Source: Rickettsiaceae bacterium
Lineage (GTDB): Bacteria > Pseudomonadota > Alphaproteobacteria > Rickettsiales > Rickettsiaceae
DNA length: 8,193 nt
Direction of reading: 5' to 3'
Assembly (NCBI GenBank): GCA_022702085.1
Contig: JAKONF010000005.1
Location: 1-8,193 of the forward strand
The notes below the pieces were generated by a model. It searched no databases. It was not told the origin of the DNA and saw only the letters and a program-made list of their open reading frames with translations. The first letter of the stretch is position 1. Each line of letters starts with the position of its first letter. The position numbers and the translations under genes were made by a program. Positions 1 to 5,659 of the stretch are shown here, in pieces.

Positions 1-106
1 TCTTGAGGTCCTTGCGCGTGCTCTGCGCCAGGGCGGGGCTGCTCGCGGCCGCCGTCAGGGCCAGCGCGCACGAGGCGTGCAGCAGCTTTCTGGATAGGTT
101 GTCCAT
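1..106 (-). CDS. N-terminus of an exported protein, unidentified (partial, runs off left edge)
   Basis: An ATG at 106-104 opens a frame that stays open for 35 codons to the left edge. The first residues read MDNLSRKLLHASCALAL, followed by an Ala-rich hydrophobic stretch and the end SSPALA-QS. This is a classic Sec signal peptide: positively charged start, hydrophobic core, and an A-x-A signal peptidase I site after about residue 27. The codons are GC-rich, matching engB, so it belongs to the core part of the window. It is transcribed divergently from engB. Too little of the mature protein is visible (QSTRKDLK) to name a family; a periplasmic, secreted or outer-membrane product is all that can be said. 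Confidence 0.6.
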   Translation of the reverse strand, partial: MDNLSRKLLHASCALALTAAASSPALAQSTRKDLK

Positions 107-258
107 TGAAAAGAGGTGTTTGGGGTAATTAAAGAAGTGCATAGAGAGGGAATAAGCCAGAACGTATCCCATAGCAGTTCGGCGTCTTATACTAATTTTT
201 AGCGTCAGGGTTGGTTTTCACTACTGCTACTCGCTGCTGAACGGCCGAACAATTGCCA

Positions 259-269
259 CAAATATAGGC
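259..269 (-). promoter_or_regulatory. Possible -7 promoter element (copy 1 of a repeated 11-mer)
   Basis: The plus strand reads CAAATATAGGC; its minus strand contains TATATTTG, matching the Bacteroidota -7 consensus TAnnTTTG. It lies about 150 bases upstream of the leftward gene at 1-106. I could not find a matching TTG -33 element at the usual spacing, so the promoter call rests on the -7 motif and its exact repetition at 370-380. Confidence 0.3.
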
Positions 270-369
270 GGCTGCTCGTGGCTGTTTGCCACCCCACGCG
301 CGGCCGGGTTTTCTAAACTGTTCGCTTCTCAACCCGTTACTATATCTATTCCGGCAAAAGGTAACCCGG

Positions 370-380
370 CAAATATAGGC
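370..380 (-). promoter_or_regulatory. Possible -7 promoter element (copy 2 of a repeated 11-mer)
   Basis: Exact second copy of CAAATATAGGC, again giving TATATTTG on the minus strand. The following bases are also similar to those after copy 1 (both run into GCTGC within a few bases). No clear -33 element accompanies it. It could be a second start site for the leftward gene or simply a repeated intergenic motif. Confidence 0.25.
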
Positions 381-385
381 AAGCT

Positions 386-417
386 GCGAAAAAAGCCTTA
401 AAAAGGGCTGTTTTCGC
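386..417. other. Hairpin, 7+4 bp stem with one mismatch, in the engB upstream region
   Basis: The left arm GCGAAAA-A-AGCC (386-397) pairs with the right arm GGCT-G-TTTTCGC (406-417), leaving an 8-base loop (398-405) and one A/G mismatch. It is close to symmetric and so would form on either strand. It ends in a short T run but sits between divergent genes, so it does not terminate an obvious gene. It could be part of a leader structure. Confidence 0.45.
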
Positions 418-419
418 TA

Positions 420-463
420 AAAGCTTGGCCGGCACCGCTGGCCATAATATGCGGCCAAGCTTT
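420..463. promoter_or_regulatory. 12-bp perfect inverted repeat upstream of engB
   Basis: AAAGCTTGGCCG at 420-431 is the exact reverse complement of CGGCCAAGCTTT at 452-463, with a 20-base loop between. A smaller GGCC/GGCC pairing is nested near the left arm. The right arm lies just upstream of the candidate engB -7 element at 471-478, so it could be a binding site for a dimeric regulator or a hairpin. No T-tract follows, so a simple terminator is unlikely. The repeat is seen directly; its role is inference. Confidence 0.5.
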
Positions 464-470
464 AAGGCGG

Positions 471-478
471 CATCTTTG
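471..478 (+). promoter_or_regulatory. Candidate -7 element for engB
   Basis: CATCTTTG differs from the Bacteroidota -7 consensus TAnnTTTG only in its first base. It lies 53 bases before the engB ATG, a reasonable position for a promoter. No TTG -33 element is visible at the expected spacing; the inverted repeat arm at 452-463 occupies that area instead. Confidence 0.3.
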
Positions 479-531
479 CAGCCCCTAGGAGCGGCAAGCT
501 CCTTTTTCAATAGCCTCTTAACCTATACGCT

Positions 532-1152
532 ATGCTCATTCGCGACGCTCATTTTGTGAGCAGTAACACCCAGCTGGCGGCCTGCCCTACCCCCGACCGC
601 CCCGAGTATGCCTTCATCGGCCGCTCTAACGTGGGCAAGTCGTCGCTGCTCAATATGCTCACCGGCCGCAATGGCTTGGCCAAAATATCAAGTACCCCCG
701 GCAAGACGCAAGTCATCAATCATTTTATGATAAATGACGAGTGGTACTTAGTCGACTTGCCGGGCTACGGCTACGCTCGCGTGAGCAAAAGCTCGCGGGC
801 CGACTGGGGCAAGATGATAAACGCCTACCTCACGCGCCGCGAAAACCTGACCTGCGTATGCGTGCTGCTTGATTCGCGCCACCCGCCGCAGGCTGTGGAC
901 CTGGAATTTATGGAAAAGCTGGGCGAGGACGGTGTGCCGTTCGTAATGGTATTCACTAAAACCGATAAGCAGTCGACCACCCGCACCAACGAGCTGATAA
1001 CTACCTACCTGGCCAAGATGGGCGAGACCTGGGATGAGCTACCTAGGCACTTCCTCACGTCTTCCGAAACCGGAGTGGGTCGCGAAGAGTTGCTGGGCTT
1101 TATTGAGGAAGTGAACCGGCAAGTAGCCGCCGGAGCCGCCGACGCGAAGTAA
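532..1152 (+). CDS. engB: Ribosome biogenesis GTP-binding protein EngB (YsxC/YihA)
   Basis: A 206-residue P-loop GTPase of the TrmE-Era-EngA-EngB family, complete and at the family's usual length. It acts in the cytoplasm in late assembly of the 50S ribosomal subunit and is essential in many bacteria. All GTPase motifs are visible: G1 GRSNVGKSS (30-38), G2 around TPGKTQ (55-60), G3 DLPGYG (75-80), G4 TKTD (142-145) and G5-like SSET (177-180). The ATG at 532 gives the normal start (MLIRDAHFV), about 20 residues before the GTPase core. Codon use is GC-rich, like the partial gene to its left and quite unlike everything after position 1160. It appears to be transcribed alone: the left neighbour is divergent and the right neighbours are convergent. 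Identification is secure. Confidence 0.97.
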   Translation: MLIRDAHFVSSNTQLAACPTPDRPEYAFIGRSNVGKSSLLNMLTGRNGLAKISSTPGKTQVINHFMINDEWYLVDLPGYGYARVSKSSRADWGKMINAYLTRRENLTCVCVLLDSRHPPQAVDLEFMEKLGEDGVPFVMVFTKTDKQSTTRTNELITTYLAKMGETWDELPRHFLTSSETGVGREELLGFIEEVNRQVAAGAADAK

Positions 1153-1227
1153 TTTGGCCCCTAAATTCTATAGCTTCTTTTTCAAAACTGATAATCAGCA
1201 TATTATGACTTGATAAAATAAGATATG

Positions 1228-1245
1228 GGGACTAATCTGGGACTA
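1228..1245 (+). repeat. Short direct repeat GGGACTA x2 at the composition boundary
   Basis: GGGACTA occurs at 1228-1234 and again at 1239-1245, an 11-base period (one helical turn), with similar following bases (ATCT and GTTC). It lies about 75 bases past the engB stop, where AT-rich DNA has begun. A repeat this short may be chance; a regulator site or part of an attachment site are alternatives. Confidence 0.3.
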
Positions 1246-1419
1246 GTTCAGTGACTTTCTATCTTTGGGTATTTTTCTAACCAGCACCATTAATTAATAA
1301 CTATATTTATTAAATTACAAGAATACTAAATTGCAACATTCATGCTCACCAAAAATCCTTAATGAGATAATTTCTTTTAACTAAGATAGAAAAAATACCT
1401 CGCAAGTATCATTAAATTA

Positions 1420-1448
1420 CTTCAGTAGCGTGATGAATGCTACTGAAG
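1420..1448 (-). terminator. Perfect 10-bp hairpin downstream of the outer-membrane protein gene
   Basis: CTTCAGTAGC (1420-1429) is the exact reverse complement of GCTACTGAAG (1439-1448), with a 9-base loop. After one mismatch, three further A/T pairs extend the stem (1416-1418 with 1450-1452). It starts about 42 bases past the stop of the leftward operon, the right place for a transcript end. Neither flank has a clean U-tract, so it may act as a bidirectional terminator or a 3'-end stabilising hairpin rather than a textbook intrinsic terminator. Confidence 0.55.
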
Positions 1449-1490
1449 CAATAATATATGCATATTAGTTAGGACTTATTGCAACGATCA

Positions 1491-3929
1491 TTAGAATCCT
1501 AATCGACCACGTTCAGTGGTATTAGTGTTAGACTCAATACGCTTACTCTTAAAATTTGATTGCCCGAAATTAAATGTGAATGATATACGAAATTGACGCG
1601 TATCATTACGCTGGTGAACGTCAAAAAAAACGGGAGGAACGGAAGTAGAAACTCGAAAATTTGTTTGATAAAATAAATCTGTAATCGATAGATTAAGTGT
1701 AGCACGCTTTTTAAAAAGAGATTTTTTTAATCCAATCAATACGGACGAATATGAATCATAGTCAAATAGCCCATCTATGGAAGGTGAATTGTAGCTTCCA
1801 TACAATCTAGCTGTCCAACCATTACCAAGCTTAAAAGAGTTATCACTACTTAATTCAACATATCCCTTACGTCGAATTAACGAAGTAGATATATCAAGTG
1901 GATCTGGGAGACTAAGTTGATGATAAATTAAGACAGCACTAAGATTAGTTGTCCATATAGTCCCTATGGATAAAGGAGCTATAAAGGTGGCAGTGGCAAT
2001 GTGACGGCGCGGCAAATTTCTTTGGGTATCAGTTAGACGTAAAGTAGCGGGGTTATATACATATATTTGCGAAATCGCATCACTAGTCAATGTATAGTTA
2101 AGCTGAAAGCTATAGTCTTTATAATTGTTGTTCCATGAAAAACTATGCGCATACTCTGGTCGCAAGCGTGCATTCCCACGGCTACTAGTGTAAGTATCTT
2201 GAAAACGTTCATAAGGAATTAGACTTTCGTAAGAAGGCCTATTAATATTACGAGCGTAACCAAGCGAAAAAGTATAATTATCATTTATCTTATAATCAGC
2301 CCTAATATTAGGAAACAAATTGAAGTATGTTGAATCAATTCCATATTCCACTCGATAATTTGTATGCTCTGCACGCAATCCAGCAACTAAATTAACTTTA
2401 CCGAAGTTATAGTTGCCATTAATATAGGACGCCGCAACTTGCTCTTTATAGCCTAGCTGAGGATACAATGCTAGTGCCTGTGGCTCCCAGACTCCATTAT
2501 TAAGGCTCTCTGCCTGTTGTCGGCTACGATTACGAGTATCAGTATATTTAATACCTGCTTCAACATAAGCATTAGCCGAGTAATGCTTTATATAATCAGC
2601 TGTAGTTGTTGAAATATGATAAATAGCTGGGATATAATTACGGAAATTGCTTGGCAATCCCGTAGAATCAGATGGGCCACTTATTCGCTGTCTAAAGGTT
2701 TGTTGCTGTATATTATTGAGTGAAGCATATGCACTAGTAATAAGAAAATTAGAATGCAAAGAATCGAGCTCTCTTTTATAAAATATATTATAATTACCAA
2801 AATTTCCACGCAACAAAACATCTTCTTGTACTACACTAGTAGTGATGCCTACTGGCTGCATGAGAATGGTATTAAATATACCATTACCTTCTAAACTACT
2901 ACCTTGTATATCTGCACTTACTCCTATCGTATTGTACTTGTTAATGTGATAATTCAAACTCGAACTAAAACTATTAGTAGTTGATACCTTATCTAAGTCA
3001 CTGTTTTGAGATTGACTAGCTATAGGTGTACGCACATTATAAAATTGACGGTTTCCGTTGTTAAACTCAAAACCTCCGCGTTTATTATAACTAGAGCTAG
3101 CTGCAAAATCAATTTTGCCAAGATTAGCTTGTACTCCGCCATTGATTCCAGCCCCGGTGCGATGTCCTTGACGGAAATTACTTGAGATATTAGCAGTCCA
3201 ACCGGGCTTCAATGCGCGCTTGGTATATATTTCAATTATCCCTCCTGCAGCATCTGCATCATACTTGGAAGATGGGTTATGAATTAATTCAATTCTATCT
3301 ATTTGGTCGCCAGGTATACTTGCCAATAATGTCTCAAGACTGGTTCCACTTGGTAAACGTTTGTTATTAAAATAGATAACAACTCCTGTTTTGCCTCGCA
3401 AGCGTAATGGTTGGCCTTCTACTAGTTGTATCCCTGGTGCAGCAGCAAGTACTTCATACGCGTTATTACCTGCTGCAAGTAAGCTACCCTCTACGTGCAT
3501 AGATATTCGGTCAGGCTTCTGCTCTAACATGGGTTTGCGACCAGTTATAACCACTTCACCTAGGCCTTGTGAAATAGATGATAAATTAAATGCACCTAAA
3601 TCAGTAGTAGTCAGAGACGATATTTCTACTTTTTGTGATAAGGTAGTATACCCGACTTGCATGATCTTAATTTCATAAAGACCAGGTTTACTAACTGACA
3701 ATGTAAAACGTCCATTGTCATCGGCTACGACTGCTTGAACAATTTTATTAGGTGGTAAAGTAAGTTGCAAAACAACATTTGCTAACGGCAGATTGCTCTT
3801 TGTGCTACCATCGAAAACTTGCCCAGATATAACTCCTTGACCCCAAGCAATTTGCGCTGACATCAATCCAACTACCAAAGACAAAATCTGAAAATGATTG
3901 TGGAAGCGATTTAACAAGTTATTAAACAT
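1491..3929 (-). CDS. Outer-membrane beta-barrel family protein with carboxypeptidase-regulatory and plug domains (TonB-dependent-receptor-like)
   Basis: An 812-residue outer-membrane protein counted from the ATG at 3929-3927. The frame could open 27 bases earlier at a TTG, but the ATG places a good signal peptide at the very start: MFNNLLNRF, hydrophobic core, likely cut after AWG-Q near residue 30. Residues about 33-118 form a carboxypeptidase-D-regulatory-like beta-sandwich. EVVITGRKP (125-133) resembles the segment opening the plug in these proteins, and the plug follows (about 135-238, with NNAYEVLAAAPGI and IELIHNPSSKYDADAAGGIIEI-type blocks). The remainder is rich in Tyr, Asn and alternating hydrophobics, as expected of a large barrel. 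The last strand reads FRISFTFNFG and is followed by a basic tail of about 22 residues. This matches Bacteroidota 'outer membrane beta-barrel family' proteins, relatives of TonB-dependent receptors but not SusC-type. Its substrate cannot be read from sequence. It is the last gene of a run on the same strand as the RiPP exporter, so it may carry the modified peptide across the outer membrane or serve uptake or self-protection; this is inference. Confidence 0.88.
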   Translation of the reverse strand: MFNNLLNRFHNHFQILSLVVGLMSAQIAWGQGVISGQVFDGSTKSNLPLANVVLQLTLPPNKIVQAVVADDNGRFTLSVSKPGLYEIKIMQVGYTTLSQKVEISSLTTTDLGAFNLSSISQGLGEVVITGRKPMLEQKPDRISMHVEGSLLAAGNNAYEVLAAAPGIQLVEGQPLRLRGKTGVVIYFNNKRLPSGTSLETLLASIPGDQIDRIELIHNPSSKYDADAAGGIIEIYTKRALKPGWTANISSNFRQGHRTGAGINGGVQANLGKIDFAASSSYNKRGGFEFNNGNRQFYNVRTPIASQSQNSDLDKVSTTNSFSSSLNYHINKYNTIGVSADIQGSSLEGNGIFNTILMQPVGITTSVVQEDVLLRGNFGNYNIFYKRELDSLHSNFLITSAYASLNNIQQQTFRQRISGPSDSTGLPSNFRNYIPAIYHISTTTADYIKHYSANAYVEAGIKYTDTRNRSRQQAESLNNGVWEPQALALYPQLGYKEQVAASYINGNYNFGKVNLVAGLRAEHTNYRVEYGIDSTYFNLFPNIRADYKINDNYTFSLGYARNINRPSYESLIPYERFQDTYTSSRGNARLRPEYAHSFSWNNNYKDYSFQLNYTLTSDAISQIYVYNPATLRLTDTQRNLPRRHIATATFIAPLSIGTIWTTNLSAVLIYHQLSLPDPLDISTSLIRRKGYVELSSDNSFKLGNGWTARLYGSYNSPSIDGLFDYDSYSSVLIGLKKSLFKKRATLNLSITDLFYQTNFRVSTSVPPVFFDVHQRNDTRQFRISFTFNFGQSNFKSKRIESNTNTTERGRLGF

Positions 3930-4162
3930 TATTATTTTTTTTGAGCCCAAGAACAAAATATTTATTCCATTTTAATTCAAATTAGCAAAGTCCTATATAG
4001 CTAAATGCTTAGTACAATTTAATTTTCAATTATTCAACTTTACGTATCTCATCAATAAACAATAATTAAATTGCCTTCACATTACTGAATACAATATATT
4101 TAGTAAAAGCCAATTTAATTACTAACTATTTAAAGAAAAGTGTAATTTTGTATTTAAATAAA
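3930..4162. other. AT-rich gap between serine hydrolase and outer-membrane protein genes
   Basis: These 233 bases are very AT-rich and hold no ORF with more than about eight codons after an ATG on the minus strand, so no precursor peptide is hidden here. There is no clear terminator after the hydrolase stop. The gap is much longer than the 21-63 base gaps in the rest of the operon, so the outer-membrane gene may have its own promoter. Confidence 0.5.
3954..3981 (-). promoter_or_regulatory. Weak candidate promoter for the outer-membrane protein gene
   Basis: On the minus strand TTTG (3981-3978) is followed after 17 bases by TATTTTG (3960-3954), which resembles the Bacteroidota -33/-7 pair TTTG and TAnnTTTG but is one base short in the -7 element. 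A start just downstream would leave a leader of about 20 bases before the ATG at 3929. In such AT-rich sequence this could easily be chance. Confidence 0.25.
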
Positions 4163-5197
4163 TTAATTATATAGTGAGTCGCAAAATAGTTCTAAATCTA
4201 CTGCATCAGTATTGCAAAGCATAATGATTATTTTACTAAATCTAGTATCAGATAGTATGACAGTATTAAAACCATCTATGCTACCCCTACGCTCAAGAAC
4301 TGGCTTTTTAAATGTTTTATTGTTATAGTAAAAACCAATAGTGGAATATCCACGAGCTTGATCTGAAAAATCTTTAGATTGAGGACTTATCAAATACTCT
4401 CTTTTGCATTTCGATGAAAGTAAACGATTCTCTCTTAATGCAACCAACAGACTATGTAAATCTTTCACTGTCGAATACATTGAACCCGCTCCAAAATAGT
4501 TAGAGATATACCTGTATTCATCATTTTGCATCCTGTGACTTATTGAGTCCTCAGGATCTATATGATAACCATAAGCCAATCCTTCTATAATATTGTCTTC
4601 GACAACCACACCTGAATCCTGCATGTGAGCCGGATTAAGTATATTATCACGAACTAGAGCTGCAAAACTTTTTTTTGTAATAGATTCTAAAACATAAGTT
4701 AATAGAATATAATCTGAGTTGTTATAGTTAAAAGTATTGTCACTTCTCTTATGCAAAAATTTACGCACAAAATCATCTATTGAATACTTAGATTGATAAT
4801 ATTCTATAGGTTCATTGGATATACCTGAATGGTGAGTTAACAATTCCTTTAGCGTAATTGAACAAAATCTTGCTTCTAAATTAGGAATATACATTCCTAT
4901 CTTATCTTCAATTCTAATTACAGATTTTTCAACCAAGTGAAGAATAAGAATGGAAGTAAATAATTTTGTAATAGATGCAACTGGAAAACGTGTATGACTC
5001 GTTATAGGAACATTAAACTGAAAGTTCGAATAACCAACATAATACGTAGACAGCTGATCATTATCCGCTATTAGAACAGCCCCATTAAATCCCTTTGGTA
5101 TATTTTGTTTTTCTACATTTAATCGAGTGTTTTGTTGCGCAAAAACAACCCTACTTATGAGAAAAAGTAAAATGGTTTTAATAATAATATCAATCAT
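4163..5197 (-). CDS. Secreted serine hydrolase, beta-lactamase/penicillin-binding-protein-like fold (class C/esterase type)
   Basis: A 344-residue protein starting at ATG 5197-5195. A signal peptide is clear (MIDIIIKTILLFLISRVVFA, cut before QQ at residue 21), so it acts in the periplasm or outside. The serine beta-lactamase/DD-peptidase fold shows in the SxxK motif SITK (nucleophile S75, general base K78, context FPVASITKLF), the block ELLTHHSGI (118-126) and the Y-x-N motif YNN (158-160). The third motif is unusual: relatives typically have H-x-G in a GHGGSIDGF-like block, whereas here it reads ERRGSIDGF (302-310), with Arg303 in place of His. The family covers esterases, D-aminopeptidases, DD-carboxypeptidases and class C beta-lactamases, so the substrate is not predictable. 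It begins 42 bases after the 132-residue gene and is very likely co-transcribed with the peptide exporter. Trimming or inactivating the exported peptide, or cell-wall-linked self-protection, are plausible roles but only inferred from position. Confidence 0.85.
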   Translation of the reverse strand: MIDIIIKTILLFLISRVVFAQQNTRLNVEKQNIPKGFNGAVLIADNDQLSTYYVGYSNFQFNVPITSHTRFPVASITKLFTSILILHLVEKSVIRIEDKIGMYIPNLEARFCSITLKELLTHHSGISNEPIEYYQSKYSIDDFVRKFLHKRSDNTFNYNNSDYILLTYVLESITKKSFAALVRDNILNPAHMQDSGVVVEDNIIEGLAYGYHIDPEDSISHRMQNDEYRYISNYFGAGSMYSTVKDLHSLLVALRENRLLSSKCKREYLISPQSKDFSDQARGYSTIGFYYNNKTFKKPVLERRGSIDGFNTVILSDTRFSKIIIMLCNTDAVDLELFCDSLYN

Positions 5198-5239
5198 ATA
5201 ACTTGTGGACTAGGAGGAAACAAAACTTAAAACCAGTAT

Positions 5240-5638
5240 TTAAATTAAGTCTGCTGATAGTAATTGGTAGAGATGTATCTTATTTATCAAAAGTCCTTTT
5301 CCATTAGAGTGTATATAAAAATCCTTAGAAATATTTACATAAAAATGCCTTTTACTTTTATCAATACTTATTGAACTAGGGTAAATTTTAGTGTCACCAG
5401 ACTTGACATCCATATTTTTTACTTTAACATAAATATCAGCTTTGCTTATACAATTTTTTATTATATTTTTATTATCATACTCACATCTTATAATAGTAGA
5501 TTTGTCTGTTTGCCGTATAATGTCATACGAAAAATTCATACATATTTCTAATGGAATTAAAAAAAATATACATACTATAATCAATAAAGAAACTAAATAG
5601 ATAAAATTTCCAAGTAGAATTATTTTCACAGAGTTCAT
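5240..5638 (-). CDS. Small single-pass membrane protein, unknown function (possible reduced HlyD-like adaptor)
   Basis: A 132-residue protein with ATG at 5638-5636, 21 bases after the exporter stop and 42 bases before the hydrolase start, so firmly inside the operon. A short N-terminus (MNSVK) leads into one long hydrophobic helix (about 6-29), followed by a roughly 100-residue domain with alternating patterns typical of beta strands (ADIYVKVKNMDVKSG, HFYVNISKDFYI). This suggests an inner-membrane anchor with a periplasmic domain. Cys52 and Cys63 could form a disulfide; Cys23 and Cys33 lie in or near the helix. I do not recognise a family. The position next to a C39 exporter, the N-terminal anchor and the ending GKGLLINKIHLYQLL recall the last barrel segment of HlyD-type membrane-fusion proteins, but the lipoyl and coiled-coil parts are absent and the resemblance is weak. 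An immunity protein is the main alternative. The coding region is among the most AT-rich in the window. Confidence 0.7.
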   Translation of the reverse strand: MNSVKIILLGNFIYLVSLLIIVCIFFLIPLEICMNFSYDIIRQTDKSTIIRCEYDNKNIIKNCISKADIYVKVKNMDVKSGDTKIYPSSISIDKSKRHFYVNISKDFYIHSNGKGLLINKIHLYQLLSADLI

Positions 5639-5659
5639 ATTAAAAATCTGTTTAAAAAC

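Larger units (their letters stand above)
107..531. other. Divergent intergenic region between the exported-protein gene and engB
   Basis: These 425 bases separate two divergent genes and contain no convincing ORF or RNA gene. They hold two copies of an 11-mer (259-269 and 370-380) whose minus strand reads TATATTTG, two adjacent hairpins (386-417 and 420-463), and a near-consensus -7 element for engB (471-478). Both genes' promoters must lie here. The length and the structure in the right half leave room for a 5' leader or a binding site controlling engB, but this is inferred from layout only. Confidence 0.6.
1153..1490. other. Convergent intergenic region at the composition break
   Basis: These 338 bases lie between the stops of engB and the outer-membrane protein gene. 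Composition falls sharply just after the engB stop. I see no ORF longer than about 15 codons on either strand, no RNA gene and no integrase or IS remnant. It contains a direct repeat of GGGACTA (1228-1234, 1239-1245), a promoter-like TATCTTTG on the plus strand (1260-1267), and a strong hairpin (1420-1448). A short weak AATTT/AAATT stem with a downstream T-run (about 1152-1183) might end engB transcription, but it is not convincing. Confidence 0.6.

Noticed and set aside
1153..1490. Possible RiPP precursor peptide or integrase remnant in the gap
   Set aside because: Longest ATG frames are about 11-15 codons on the minus strand and shorter on the plus; none has a Gly-Gly leader motif or a Ser/Thr/Cys-rich core, and no recombinase motif is visible.
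1499..1705. 68-codon minus-strand frame
   Set aside because: An alternative frame inside the last barrel strands of the outer-membrane protein; the hydrophobic look comes from frame-shifted reading of AT-rich sequence.
3391..3678. 95-codon plus-strand open frame
   Set aside because: It lies wholly opposite the carboxypeptidase-regulatory and plug domain coding region of the outer-membrane protein; the translation shows no domain or signal, so it is an antisense shadow.
3930..4162. Possible precursor peptide between hydrolase and outer-membrane genes
   Set aside because: Minus-strand ATGs here run into stops within a few codons.
5211..5217. AGGAGG Shine-Dalgarno-like sequence
   Set aside because: It is on the plus strand while the genes on both sides are on the minus strand, and no plus-strand start codon with an open frame follows.
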